DNA of 64,000 nucleotides from Streptomyces flavofungini (GCF_030388665.1 NZ_CP128846.1:2706001-2770000), one strand, 5' to 3'; positions 53,791 to 62,932 are shown, numbered from the stretch's first letter. Numbers and translations are program-made. Notes: generated by a model from the sequence alone, not told the origin.

Positions 53791-54831
53791 TCAGCCCGCT
53801 ACGCGTACGGCGAGCGCGTCGCCGATCTCGTCGGTCGTACGAGTGGTCTCACCGCGTCCGCCGAGGTCGGCGGAGACGGCCTCCTCGACGCGGTTCGCCT
53901 CGTCGTCGTATCCGAGGTGGCGCAGGAGCAGGGCGACGGAGAGCACGGTGGCGGTCGGGTCGGCCTTGCCCTGGCCCGCGATGTCGGGCGCCGAGCCGTG
54001 CACGGGCTCGAACATCGAGGGGAACTCGCGGCTCGGGTTGATGTTGCCGGAGGCCGCGACGCCGATGCCGCCGGAGACGGCCGCGGCGAGGTCGGTGATG
54101 ATGTCGCCGAAGAGGTTGTCGGTGACGATCACGTCGAACCGGCCGGGGTCGGTGACCAGGTAGATCGTGGCCGCGTCGACGTGGATGTAGTCGGTGGTGA
54201 CCTCGGGGAAGTCCTCGGCGACCTTGTTGAAGACGTTCGTCCACAGGTGGCCCGCGAAGGCGAGCACGTTGTTCTTGTGGACCAGCGTCAGCTTCTTGCG
54301 CGGGCGGGCCTGCGCGCGGGCGAAGGCGTCCCTCACGACGCGCTCCACGCCGAAGGCCGTGTTCACGGAGACCTCGGTGGCGACCTCGTGCTCGGTGCCC
54401 TTGCGGATGGTGCCGCCGTTGCCGGTGTAGGGGCCCTCGGTGCCCTCGCGCACGACCACGAAGTCGATCTCGGGCTGGCCCGCGAGGGGCGTGGCCACGC
54501 CGGGCAGCAGCCGCGAGGGGCGCAGGTTGACGTGGTGGTCGAAGGCGAAGCGGAGCTTGAGCAGGAAGCCGCGCTCCAGGACGCCGGAGGGGACCGAGGG
54601 GTCGCCGATGGCGCCGAGCAGGATCGCGTCGTGCTTCTTGAGGTCCGCGAGGTCGGCGTCGGTGAGGGTCTCACCGGAGGCGTGATAGCGGCGGGCCCCG
54701 AAGTCGTACTCCTTGGTCTCCAGCTTCACATCCTGCGGGAGGACGGCGTTGAGGACCTTGAGCCCCTGGGCCACTACTTCCTGGCCGATCCCATCTCCGG
54801 GGATCACTGCGAGATTGATGCTGCGAGACAT
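53791..54831 (-). CDS. leuB: 3-isopropylmalate dehydrogenase
   Basis: A 346-aa decarboxylating dehydrogenase of leucine synthesis. [20 protein letters not shown], the substrate-binding [15 protein letters not shown] and [17 protein letters not shown], Mg-binding [20 protein letters not shown] and [20 protein letters not shown] are present. It is of the actinobacterial type. ATG 54831 follows GAGGAG. Confidence 0.96.
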   Translation of the reverse strand: MSRSINLAVIPGDGIGQEVVAQGLKVLNAVLPQDVKLETKEYDFGARRYHASGETLTDADLADLKKHDAILLGAIGDPSVPSGVLERGFLLKLRFAFDHHVNLRPSRLLPGVATPLAGQPEIDFVVVREGTEGPYTGNGGTIRKGTEHEVATEVSVNTAFGVERVVRDAFARAQARPRKKLTLVHKNNVLAFAGHLWTNVFNKVAEDFPEVTTDYIHVDAATIYLVTDPGRFDVIVTDNLFGDIITDLAAAVSGGIGVAASGNINPSREFPSMFEPVHGSAPDIAGQGKADPTATVLSVALLLRHLGYDDEANRVEEAVSADLGGRGETTRTTDEIGDALAVRVAG

Positions 54832-54973
54832 GTCGGCACCCTACTCCTCGTCCCATTCAATGACACCGGATGTCCAGGATGCGGACAGTCCGCGATGGCC
54901 GGTCCCTTGCTGGTCGAAAGGTGTTCACCCCGACGTCTGGCGGGTGTTGGGGGCTACTGGGAAGTTTCTGGTC

Positions 54974-56563
54974 ATGGACACCCCCAATCTCGGCATCCCT
55001 GAGCACCTCGCCCGGCGGATGAGCATGCCGGAGCAGCACGAATACCTCCGCGGCAGGCTCTCCCGGCGCAAGGTGCTCGCGAGTTCCTTCGCGACGGCGG
55101 GCGTCGCGGGCGGCATCGGCCTGCTCGCGGGCAGCTCGGGCAGCGCGTACGCCGAGCGCGGCACCGCCACGTCCCCGCTCGCGGCCTCGCGCGCTCCGGT
55201 GCGGGTCGACGGGAAGCTCGTCGCGCCGTTCGGCCGCCATCTCGCGTTCGGCGCCGACCCGAAGACGCAGATGCGCATCTCCTGGCAGGTGCCGTTCGCC
55301 GTCAGGTCCCCTTACGTACGGGTGGGTCTCAAGCCCTGGGAGCTGAGCCGCAAGATCGAGGCGGAGGTGCGCGACCTGCACACGCCGTCCCTGTCGAAGA
55401 AGCTCCCGAAGGTCGAGCAGTACTACCTGCACGTGGCGCTCGACGGCCTGAAGCCCGGCACCACGTACTACTACGGCGTCGGCCACGACGGCTTCGACCC
55501 GGCGTCGCCGGAGCGCATGGCCACGCTCGGCTCGTTCCGCACGGCGCCCGCGCGGCCGGAGAAGTTCGTGTTCACGGCCTTCGGCGACCAGGGCGTGAGC
55601 TACGAGGCGCTGGCCAACGACCAGTTGATCCTGGGCCAGAACCCGGCGTTCCACCTGCACGCGGGCGATATCTGCTATGCGGACACCACGGGCCACGGCA
55701 AGGAGGGCGACCGGTACGACGCGCGCGTGTGGGACCAGTTCCTCGCGCAGACCGAGTCGGTGGCGAAGTCCGTGCCGTGGATGGTGACGACCGGCAACCA
55801 CGACATGGAGGCGTGGTACTCGCCGAACGGCTACGGCGGCCAGTCGGCCCGCTGGTCGCTGCCGGAGAACGGCTTCGACCCGAAGAACGCGCCGGGCGTC
55901 TACTCGTTCCGCTACGGCAACGTCGGCGTCGTCGCCCTGGACGCGAACGACGTCTCGTACGAGATCCCCGCCAACAAGGGCTACACGGACGGCAAGCAGA
56001 CCGCCTGGCTCGACAAGCGGCTCGGGCAGCTGCGCGCCGACGAGGACATCGACTTCGTCGTCGTGTTCTTCCACCACTGCGCGTACTCCACGGCGACGCA
56101 CGGCTCCGACGGCGGGGTGCGCGACGCGTGGCTGCCGCTGTTCACCAAGCACCGGGTGGACCTGGTGATCAACGGCCACAACCACGTCTACGAGCGGACC
56201 GACGCCATCAAGGGCGGCGAGGTCGGCAAGCCGGTGCCGGTCGGCGCGTCGACCGATCCGACGCGCGACGGCATCGTGTACGTCACCGCGGGCGGCGCCG
56301 GCAAGGACCTGTACAGCTTCCCGGTCGGGGTGGACGACAGCTACGAGGGCCACGAGAAGGACGAGGGCACGATCCTCACCTTCCACTGGACCAGGCTGCG
56401 CCTGCCCGACCCGGACACGGTGCAGTGGTCACGGGTGCGCTACACCGGCTTCTCGTTCCTCGCGGTGGAGGTGACGGCCGGGGCGCGCCCGAAGCTGACG
56501 GTCTCGGCGCTCGCGGAGAGCGGCGAGCGCGTGGACCACTTCGAGATCGAGCGCGGGCGTTAG
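54974..56563 (+). CDS. Tat-exported metallophosphoesterase (purple acid phosphatase-like)
   Basis: A 529-aa secreted phosphatase. The twin-arginine signal LSRRKVLASSFATAGVAGGI lies at about residues 32-51, so export is in folded form with metals bound. A fibronectin-like N-terminal domain follows (FGADPKTQMRISWQVPFAVR), then the binuclear metal site: FGDQG, HAGDICYADT, TTGNHDMEAW, FFHHCAYST and INGHNHVYERT. ATG 54974 (MDTPNLGIPEHL) is the best start. It probably frees phosphate from organic esters. Divergent from leuB. Confidence 0.92.
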   Translation: MDTPNLGIPEHLARRMSMPEQHEYLRGRLSRRKVLASSFATAGVAGGIGLLAGSSGSAYAERGTATSPLAASRAPVRVDGKLVAPFGRHLAFGADPKTQMRISWQVPFAVRSPYVRVGLKPWELSRKIEAEVRDLHTPSLSKKLPKVEQYYLHVALDGLKPGTTYYYGVGHDGFDPASPERMATLGSFRTAPARPEKFVFTAFGDQGVSYEALANDQLILGQNPAFHLHAGDICYADTTGHGKEGDRYDARVWDQFLAQTESVAKSVPWMVTTGNHDMEAWYSPNGYGGQSARWSLPENGFDPKNAPGVYSFRYGNVGVVALDANDVSYEIPANKGYTDGKQTAWLDKRLGQLRADEDIDFVVVFFHHCAYSTATHGSDGGVRDAWLPLFTKHRVDLVINGHNHVYERTDAIKGGEVGKPVPVGASTDPTRDGIVYVTAGGAGKDLYSFPVGVDDSYEGHEKDEGTILTFHWTRLRLPDPDTVQWSRVRYTGFSFLAVEVTAGARPKLTVSALAESGERVDHFEIERGR

Positions 56564-56585
56564 CGCTCGGGCGGGGCGACGGGGC

Positions 56586-56714
56586 TCAGTGCCCCGTCTC
56601 GCCGCCGTTGTCCCTGCGGTCCAGGGCCCGCTGAAGGGCGGCGGCGGCGTTCTTGCGCTCGGACTCGCTGGGGCGGACGGCGTGGCGGACTCGGCGGGCG
56701 GTCGTCTCGGCCAT
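56586..56714 (-). CDS. Small 42-aa protein
   Basis: MAETTARRVRHAVRPSESER, then KNAAAALQRALDRRDNGGET, ending GH and TGA (56588-56586). A strong ribosome-binding site AAGGAG (minus strand, about 56731-56726) stands 10 bases before ATG 56714, so it is very likely translated. Basic, helical, no known domain. Comparable small proteins are common in streptomycetes. Confidence 0.75.
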   Translation of the reverse strand: MAETTARRVRHAVRPSESERKNAAAALQRALDRRDNGGETGH

Positions 56715-56931
56715 GGGAAATCGACTCCTTAGATCGCATCCGGGAGTGCGGGTCCACGTACGCACGGTCGTACGCGGAGAAAGGGGGGGTTACGAGACGC
56801 CGGAAGGGGCGGGGAGCGCGGGCCGCAGGGTTCGCCTGCGCGGGGCCCGGCTCGCAGCCGCCCATCGCTTGATCGAGCGAGACGTTCGGCTCCTACAAAG
56901 CTAAGACAGCTTCGCCCACTTGTCTCTACAG

Positions 56932-57900
56932 TTACTCGGACTTCCTACTATCTGAGACGGCTCCCACCGGGTCGGCCGAATCCGCTTCCGCTTCCGGATG
57001 CGTCCGCAGGGCGCGCAGCTCCCGGATGAGGGCCCGAACGGCCAGCGATCCGGCCTGCTCAGGCGTGGTGACATAGCCCACGGAGCGTGTCGGCCGGTCG
57101 GCGCCGAGATCGGTGATCTGCACCGTCGGCGGCGCTCCGGTCAGGGACAGGGCGGGCATGATCGCCATGGCGTGCCCCGCGCTCACCATCGCGAGCACCG
57201 CCCCGTCGTCCTCGGTCCGCGTGGTCGCCCGTGGGATCCAGTCCTGGCCCGCCCACCAGTCGCGGGTGTACGAGGTGCAGTTCTCGGCCCAGTCCACCAG
57301 CGGCAGGGAGCGCGGGTCGGGGTGCCCCGCCGGGTGCACGAAGGAGTAGGCCTCCTCGACGAGCACGCCGCCGACAAGGCCCGGCGGGATCGGCGAGGTG
57401 GTGCCGATGGTCGCGATGCCGAGGTCCGCGCGCCCGTCGGCGACCTCGCCCGCGGTGCCGCGGCCCAGCTCACGGACGACGCGGACCTCGGGTTCCAGGC
57501 CGGGGTGACGGGCCCGCAGGTTCGCGAGGGCGGGCGGCAGGAGGTGCAGGGCGGCGCTGCGGAAGGCGGCGATGCGCAAAGGGCCGGTGAGGGTGGGCTC
57601 CCCGGGGCCGCCGGTGCTCGTCGCGCTCGCGGCGCCCCGGGTCTCGGCGACGAGGGTCTCAAGGAGCCGCAGCACACGGCGCGCGTGGGCGGCGGCCCGC
57701 TCGCCCGCCGGGGTGGGCGTGGCGCCCTTGCGGCCGCGTTCGAAGAGCACGGCGCCGAGCTTGTGCTCCGTGCCGCGCACCGAGTGCGACACCGCCGACT
57801 GCGTGAGGCCGAGGTCGCGGGCGGCGCCGGAGAAGCTCCGGGCCTGCTCGACGGCGACGATGATCCGCAGTTCGTGCGGGGCGAGGTCGGGCTCGGCCAC
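56932..57900 (-). CDS. LysR-family regulator
   Basis: A 322-aa LysR-type regulator. HTH: LRIIVAVEQARSFSGAARDL, GLTQSAVSHSVRGTEHKLGA; the effector domain (GPLRIAAFRSAALHLLPPAL, DLGIATIGTTSPIPPGLVGG) follows. GTG 57900 has AAGGGGG upstream. It is divergent from the NADP oxidoreductase gene, the usual LysR-target layout; the shared control region contains tandem 19-bp repeats. Confidence 0.9.
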   Translation of the reverse strand: MAEPDLAPHELRIIVAVEQARSFSGAARDLGLTQSAVSHSVRGTEHKLGAVLFERGRKGATPTPAGERAAAHARRVLRLLETLVAETRGAASATSTGGPGEPTLTGPLRIAAFRSAALHLLPPALANLRARHPGLEPEVRVVRELGRGTAGEVADGRADLGIATIGTTSPIPPGLVGGVLVEEAYSFVHPAGHPDPRSLPLVDWAENCTSYTRDWWAGQDWIPRATTRTEDDGAVLAMVSAGHAMAIMPALSLTGAPPTVQITDLGADRPTRSVGYVTTPEQAGSLAVRALIRELRALRTHPEAEADSADPVGAVSDSRKSE

Positions 57901-57962
57901 CGGTTCCCCCTTGGGCGTGTCTGTTCCTGTCCGGCCCCTCCGCCGAGCACCCCTCCCACGAG

Positions 57963-58038
57963 ATCCCACGAGATCCCAGGGATCCCACGAGATCCCAGGG
58001 ATCCCACGAGGTCCCAGGGATCCCATGAGACCCCGTGA
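57963..58038. repeat. Tandem 19-bp repeats in the LysR/oxidoreductase control region
   Basis: Units ATCCCACGAGATCCCAGGG occupy 57963-57981, 57982-58000 and (one change) 58001-58019; a degenerate fourth follows at 58020-58038, with related sequence to about 58062. Each unit contains two ATCCCA-like half repeats. They lie between two divergent starts, so they may be regulator sites or a slippage product. Confidence 0.8.
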
Positions 58039-58136
58039 GGTCCCCTGCGACCCCATGAGGAGCGCTCATGCTTCGGCGCGTTCCATGAACCGAACCCTCT
58101 GCCGCTCCCCCGCATTCCCCCCTTACGGTCGGCTCC

Positions 58137-59153
58137 ATGAACAGCTTCTCCGGCGCCCTCGCCCGCACCGTCCACCAGATCGCCCGCCCGCACGGCTTCC
58201 CCACCCCCGACGACTTCGCGTTCGTGGAGTCCGCGGTGCCGGAACCCGCGCCGGGCACCGCCCTGGTGGAGAACCTGTACTGGTCCGTCGACCCGTACCA
58301 CCGCGAGATGATGGACGGCGAGTTCGCCCTGAACGCCCCGCTCGAAGGGCGCACCATCGGCCGCGTCACCGCTTCCCGGACGCCGGACATCGCCGAGGGC
58401 GAGATCGTCTTCCACCGGCAGGGCTGGCGCACCCACGCCGTGGTGACCCCCCAGGAGGTCCGGCGCCTGCCGCGCTTCGACGGGGTGCCGCTGTCGGCGT
58501 ACATGAGCATCCTGGGCGGCACGGGCCTGACGGCGTACGTGAGCCTGACCCGGATCGCGAAGCTGCGTGAGGGCGAGGACCTGTTCGTCTCCGCGGCGGC
58601 GGGCGGCGTGGGGACGGCCACGGGACGCCTCGCGCGGGTCATGGGCGCGGGCCGGATCGTCGGCAGCGCGGGCTCGGCGGCGAAGGTGGCGTACCTGACG
58701 GAGCGGGTCGGCTACGACGCCGCCTTCGACTACCACGCGGGTCCTGCCGTGGACCTGCTCGCGAAGGCCGCCCCGGACGGCGTGGACGTGTACGTCGACA
58801 ACGTCGGGGGCGAGCAGTTGGAGGCGGCGATCGAGGGGCTGCGGGAGTTCGGCAGGATCGTGCGGATCGGCACGGTCGCGCAGTACAACGACCCGGAGCC
58901 GCTGTCCGCGCCCCGCAACCTCACCGAGATCGTGGAGAAGAGCCTGCGCATGGAGGGCTTCCACGTCCGCAACCACCGTCATCTGCAGGACGAGTTGTAC
59001 GACTTCGTGGTGCCGCACCTGCAGAGCGGCCGCATCGGCCTCGACGAGACGATCGTGGACGGCTTCGACCGGATCGTGACGGCGTTCCTGGGGATGCTGC
59101 GGGGCGAGAACGTCGGCAAGATGATCATCCGGGCGACGGACGGGCAGCCGTAG
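58137..59153 (+). CDS. NADP-dependent oxidoreductase (MDR, CurA/LTB4DH type)
   Basis: A 338-aa medium-chain reductase without zinc ligands. ENLYWSVDPYHREMMDG, the cofactor loop FVSAAAGGVGTATGRLARVM, GYDAAFDYHAGPAVDLLAKA and DVYVDNVGGEQLEAAIEGL match the 2-alkenal/prostaglandin reductase (LTB4DH/CurA) branch, which reduces conjugated C=C bonds. It is probably regulated by the divergent LysR. Confidence 0.92.
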   Translation: MNSFSGALARTVHQIARPHGFPTPDDFAFVESAVPEPAPGTALVENLYWSVDPYHREMMDGEFALNAPLEGRTIGRVTASRTPDIAEGEIVFHRQGWRTHAVVTPQEVRRLPRFDGVPLSAYMSILGGTGLTAYVSLTRIAKLREGEDLFVSAAAGGVGTATGRLARVMGAGRIVGSAGSAAKVAYLTERVGYDAAFDYHAGPAVDLLAKAAPDGVDVYVDNVGGEQLEAAIEGLREFGRIVRIGTVAQYNDPEPLSAPRNLTEIVEKSLRMEGFHVRNHRHLQDELYDFVVPHLQSGRIGLDETIVDGFDRIVTAFLGMLRGENVGKMIIRATDGQP

Positions 59154-59215
59154 CCCACGGCCGGCCCGGGCAGCCGGAGCGGACCCCTGAAAACGTCAGA
59201 ACACCTCAGAACACC

Positions 59216-59800
59216 TCAGAACACGTCCCCGTCCCGCCAGTCGATGAGCAGTTCGTGGGCCGGGTCGAGGTCGGCGCCCCACAGCATCGGCGGGTCCTCG
59301 TCGGGCATGGAGAGCGGACCCTCGGGGCTGAGCGTGCCGACGCGTCCCGGCCAGGTCACCCAGCCGTGCGCGCGGTACAGCTTCTCGCCCTCGTCGGACG
59401 GCGAGAGGACGCCGAGGTCGTAGCCACCGTCGACGATCCGCTCCAGGGCGCCCATCACCTGCCCGCCGAGGCCCTGGCGCTGGCGGTCGGGGCGCACGGC
59501 GACGTTCTCGACGTAACCGACGCGCAGGGAACGGCCGTTGTGCAGCACGCGCCGCTGCACGACAGCGCCGTGCGCGAGCAGCGTGCCCTCCTCGTCATGG
59601 ACGAGCACATGCATGCCACCGAGACCGTGCGCCCAGTCCTCGTCGCTGAAGTCGCCGTCGAAGGCGAGGTCCATCAGGGCGCGGCCGGCACGGAGTTCGG
59701 CGGCGGACAGGTCGGCGGTGTGGGCTGTGCGCAGCACCGCGCCGACAGGGGAAAGGGGGGTGGTCGAACGGATCACGGACCTACGGTACTCAGACCCCAT
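59216..59800 (-). CDS. AAC(2')-I-like GNAT acetyltransferase
   Basis: A GNAT-fold protein of about 194 aa. AGRALMDLAFDGDFSDEDWA, HGLGGMHVLVHDEEGTLLAH, VENVAVRPDRQRQGLGGQVM (acetyl-CoA loop) and the C-terminal ELLIDWRDGDVF run closely parallel to mycobacterial aminoglycoside 2'-N-acetyltransferase (GDF..DW.H.LGGMH; DWR.GDVW). It may modify aminoglycosides or a native substrate. Three starts are possible (GTG 59812, ATG 59800, GTG 59761); I chose ATG 59800. The gene is convergent with the reductase at 58137. Confidence 0.8.
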   Translation of the reverse strand: MGSEYRRSVIRSTTPLSPVGAVLRTAHTADLSAAELRAGRALMDLAFDGDFSDEDWAHGLGGMHVLVHDEEGTLLAHGAVVQRRVLHNGRSLRVGYVENVAVRPDRQRQGLGGQVMGALERIVDGGYDLGVLSPSDEGEKLYRAHGWVTWPGRVGTLSPEGPLSMPDEDPPMLWGADLDPAHELLIDWRDGDVF

Positions 59801-59853
59801 TTGAGTACGCACCCCGATATTCCGGCGCCCCCGGCGGCGGCAGAGTCACCTGC

Positions 59854-60747
59854 ATGAACGCTTCCTCCGGCTCCTCGGGATCTCCCGGTCCCGGTCTGTA
59901 CGCGCTGAAGCCCTGGTACGCGCGCAAGCTGTCCGGCGTGCGCCGCGCGCTGGCCCGCCGCGGGGTGTCCCCGGACACGCTGACCGCGGCGGGCGTGGTG
60001 TGCGCGGCGGCCGCGGGGGCGATCCTGGCCTGGCTCCCGACGTGGCTCCCGACGTGGCTCCCGGCCCCGCTCGCCGCCTTGCTCGCGGCCCTGCCGGTGG
60101 CGCTCCTGCTCGCGGCCCGCCTGGCGTTCGCGAACCTCGACGGCGCCCTGGCCCGCGACACCGGCCGCACCACGCGGCGCGGCGCCCTGCTCAACGAACT
60201 GGGCGACAGGGCGGCCGACTTGGCCGTCATCGCCGGTTTCCTGCCCCTGGCCCCCCTGTGGCTGGTGGCCACGGCGGCCCTGGCCTCGACTCTCCCGTCC
60301 TGGGTGTCCCTCGCGGGCGCGGCAGCGGGCGCACCGCGCCTCAACGGCGGCCCCGTCGGCAAGACGGAACGCTGCGCCCTCGTGGTCGTGGCGGCGGCGT
60401 CCGGCTGGTGGGTCCCGATCCTCGCGGTGATCGCGGCGGGCTCGGCACTGACGGCGGGGACACGCTGCGTGCGGCTGTGGCGGGAGTTGGGCGAGGCGGG
60501 ACGGTTGGAGGGGGTCGCGGTGCCGGGGCAGCAGCCCAGGGCGCTGGGAGAGCCGACGGCTCCGGGGTCGCCGACGGCGCCGGAGCAGCAGCAGGCTCCG
60601 CGGGATCCGAAGGCGCCGGAAACACCGGGGCGACCGGGACAGGTGGAGGCGGCAGGACAGCCGGTGACGTGTCCGGCGCCGGGACGCGCGAGTGCGCCGG
60701 GTCGGTCCGAGACGCCGGCAGTGCGGGGGGAGTTGAGGGTGCGATGA
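59854..60747 (+). CDS. CDP-alcohol phosphatidyltransferase family protein
   Basis: A 297-aa membrane enzyme with several TM helices. The CDP-alcohol signature D-G-x2-A-R-x8-G-x3-D-x3-D runs from Asp96, but the fifth fixed position is Asn114 instead of Asp (DGALAR..GALLNELGD); Asp118 and a further Asp122 follow. After residue 225 the tail is Pro/Ala-rich and disordered. TWLPTWLP is a short duplicated segment in TM1-2. It starts a three-gene operon with 4-bp overlaps. Confidence 0.88.
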   Translation: MNASSGSSGSPGPGLYALKPWYARKLSGVRRALARRGVSPDTLTAAGVVCAAAAGAILAWLPTWLPTWLPAPLAALLAALPVALLLAARLAFANLDGALARDTGRTTRRGALLNELGDRAADLAVIAGFLPLAPLWLVATAALASTLPSWVSLAGAAAGAPRLNGGPVGKTERCALVVVAAASGWWVPILAVIAAGSALTAGTRCVRLWRELGEAGRLEGVAVPGQQPRALGEPTAPGSPTAPEQQQAPRDPKAPETPGRPGQVEAAGQPVTCPAPGRASAPGRSETPAVRGELRVR

Positions 60748-61607
60748 GTCTCGCGGTTCTTGTCGGTGAGGCGGTCGGGCGGGCCGCGCCGGTCGTGGCA
60801 GGGGTGCTCGGGGCCGGGGGCGTGGCCGTGGCGGCGCTGCCCGCGCGGGTGCGGATGCGGGCCGAGCTGCGGCGGCGGTGGCGGACCTGGGCGCTGGCGG
60901 CGCCGCTGTTCCTCGGGGCGTTCTGGGCGGGCCCGGCGGGCGCGTTCGTGCTCGCGGCGGGGCTCGGGGCGGTCGCGGTCGGCGAGTACGCCCGCATGGC
61001 GGCCCTGCCGCGTGGCGAACGCGCGGTGCTGTGGGCGGCCGCGGTCCTGCTCCCCGCGACGGCCTGGGCCGCGCCGGACACCCTCGACGTACGCGTCTTC
61101 GGCGCCCTCCTGCTCGTCGCCGCGCTGCCCGCGCTGCTCTCGGGCGACGCGGCCCACGGCTTCACCCGCGCCGCCCGTACCGTCTTCGGCCTGCTGTGGA
61201 TCCCCGTGGCCCTGACCGGCCTGGTCCTGCTCGGCGACACGGCGGTGGCGGTGGGCGTGGCGGTGGCGTTCGGCGACGTGGGCGCGTGGTGCGGCGGCAC
61301 GGCCCTCGGCCGTGGCGGTCCGCTGGCCCGCCCCCTCTCCGCCCTGTCCCCCAACAAGACCTGGGCGGGCGTCCTCGGCTCGGCCGCGGCGACCGCCGCC
61401 GCCCTCGCCGCGGTCGGCGCCTTCACACCGCTCCTGTGGGGCGCGGTCCTCACCGGCTGTGTCCTCGGCGACCTCCTGGAGTCCATGGTGAAGCGTGAGG
61501 CGGGAGTCAAGGACGCGGGCGCCTGGCTCCCCGGCTTCGGCGGCCTCCTGGACCGAGTGGACTCCCTGCTCCTGGCTCTGCTCGTGACGATGGCGGTGAC
61601 ACTGTGA
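60744..61607 (+). CDS. CdsA-like phosphatidate cytidylyltransferase family protein
   Basis: A 287-aa membrane protein with about 8 TM helices. LSPNKTWAGVLGS and the CdsA signature S-x-V-K-R-x4-K-D-x-G-x2-L-P-x-H-G-G-x2-D-R-x-D are present as MVKREAGVKDAGAWLPGFGG then LLDRVD; the His of HGG is Phe here. It should make CDP-diacylglycerol or a similar CDP-activated lipid. ATG 60744 overlaps the upstream stop (ATGA). Confidence 0.88.
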   Translation: MSLAVLVGEAVGRAAPVVAGVLGAGGVAVAALPARVRMRAELRRRWRTWALAAPLFLGAFWAGPAGAFVLAAGLGAVAVGEYARMAALPRGERAVLWAAAVLLPATAWAAPDTLDVRVFGALLLVAALPALLSGDAAHGFTRAARTVFGLLWIPVALTGLVLLGDTAVAVGVAVAFGDVGAWCGGTALGRGGPLARPLSALSPNKTWAGVLGSAAATAAALAAVGAFTPLLWGAVLTGCVLGDLLESMVKREAGVKDAGAWLPGFGGLLDRVDSLLLALLVTMAVTL

Positions 61608-62932
61608 CGACGCCGACCCGCACCTGTCCGCACCGGGTGAGCCGTCAGCCCGTCCGGCGTTCGAGGACGAGGCGCGAAGCGCCGGTTCGACGGAGGACCG
61701 TCCCGCCTCAAGGCAACACCCACCCCCGGGGCCCGGGGCAGGGCCCCGGTGTCGGGAAGGGACGGGATCGGGGACAGCGCACCGCGGCGCTCCTACGGAG
61801 AGCCCTCTGGTGGACCCTCCTCACCCTCACCGGCGGCGTCTCCCGCCACGGCCGCCTCCCCAAGGGCGGCTGCGTGGTCGTCGCCAACCACACCTCCCAC
61901 GCGGACACAGCGGCCCTCCTCGCCGCCCTGGACGCGACCCACGCCCCCACGATCGCCGCGGCGGCGGACTACTGGTTCGCCTCCCGCTGGCGCAGCCGCA
62001 TCTGCTCCCGCCTGGCCGCGGGCTTCCCCGTGCGCCGCACGGGCGGCGGCATGGACGACCTCCTGGCCAGGGCGGGCGACCTGCGCGCGGGCCGCGCGGT
62101 GGTCCTGTTCCCGGAGGGCACCCGCGCCCGGGCGGGCGAGCTGGGCGCGTTCCACAAGGGCGCCCTGGTCCTGGCGAGGGAGGCCAACGTCCCCGTGGTC
62201 CCGGTGGGCATCGCGGGCACGGACCGCCTCCTGCCGAAGCACGGCCCCTTGCGCCCGGCCCTGGTACGCGTCCGCATCGGCACCCCGCTCCCGCCGACGG
62301 CGACCCCGGAGGAGGCCCGCGACGCGGTGTCGGCACTGCACCGCCGTACGACCGAGGAGCCCCTGAAGGACTCCCGCGTCCGCAAGCGCGTCGCCCGCGT
62401 CCTCACGAGCCGCTGGGCCCTCCCGCTGGCGTTCGCCTGGGCGTTCGCGGAGGCCCTGAGCTGGCCGCTGATGCCGGAGCTGCTGCTTGCGATCGTGTGC
62501 GTGGCGGTACCGCGCCGCGCCCTGAAGCTGTCCCTCGCGGCCCTTGCGGGAACGCTGGCGGGCGGCGTCCTCGCCCTCCAACTCGCCACGTCCGGCGTGC
62601 AGTTGCCACAGCCGCTCACCACGGACCGGATGCGGGCGGAAGTGCGCGCGGAGCTGGCCCGGGAGGGGGCGGCGGCGGTCCGCGACCAGCCGTGGAACGG
62701 CATCCCCTTCAAGGTGTACGCGGCCGGGGCGGGCAAGGCCGACGTCCCGGCCCCGGACTGGCTGGCCCAGTCGGCCCTCGCGCGCGGATCACGCACCCTC
62801 ACGGTGGGCCTGGCGTGCGGCGCGTTCGGCTTCCTCGCCCACCGCCTGCGCCGCCACTACGGCCTGTATCTGGCCCTGCTCGGCACCGGATTCACGATCG
62901 GCCTCTCGCTGATCGTACGGAGCTGGAGCTGA
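61604..62932 (+). CDS. PlsC-like acyltransferase with C-terminal membrane domain
   Basis: A 442-aa protein. Residues about 12-57 are Arg/Pro-rich and derive from a dispersed genomic repeat (copy at 61642-61770). The acyltransferase follows with VANHTSHADTAALLAAL (HX4D), FPVRRTGGGMDDLLARAGDL and LFPEGTRARAGELGAFHKGA. From about residue 275 a hydrophobic domain (WALPLAFAWAFAEALSWPLM, VGLACGAFGFLAHRL) with 3-4 TM segments is fused on. GTG 61604 overlaps the CdsA-like stop (GTGA); a later start is possible because of the repeat. Confidence 0.82.
   Translation: MTTPTRTCPHRVSRQPVRRSRTRREAPVRRRTVPPQGNTHPRGPGQGPGVGKGRDRGQRTAALLRRALWWTLLTLTGGVSRHGRLPKGGCVVVANHTSHADTAALLAALDATHAPTIAAAADYWFASRWRSRICSRLAAGFPVRRTGGGMDDLLARAGDLRAGRAVVLFPEGTRARAGELGAFHKGALVLAREANVPVVPVGIAGTDRLLPKHGPLRPALVRVRIGTPLPPTATPEEARDAVSALHRRTTEEPLKDSRVRKRVARVLTSRWALPLAFAWAFAEALSWPLMPELLLAIVCVAVPRRALKLSLAALAGTLAGGVLALQLATSGVQLPQPLTTDRMRAEVRAELAREGAAAVRDQPWNGIPFKVYAAGAGKADVPAPDWLAQSALARGSRTLTVGLACGAFGFLAHRLRRHYGLYLALLGTGFTIGLSLIVRSWS
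61642..61770. repeat. Dispersed repeat element, copy 2 (inside a gene)
   Basis: Shares the core GAGGACGAGGCGCGaAGCGCCG (61663-61684) and GGGAAGGGACGGG (61754-61766) with 50465-50610. It is read through in frame near the start of the PlsC-like gene. Confidence 0.75.

Noticed and set aside
57963..58062. Possible CRISPR array or origin iterons
   Set aside because: No spacers; only 3-4 units, no replication initiator gene or DnaA-box cluster nearby.
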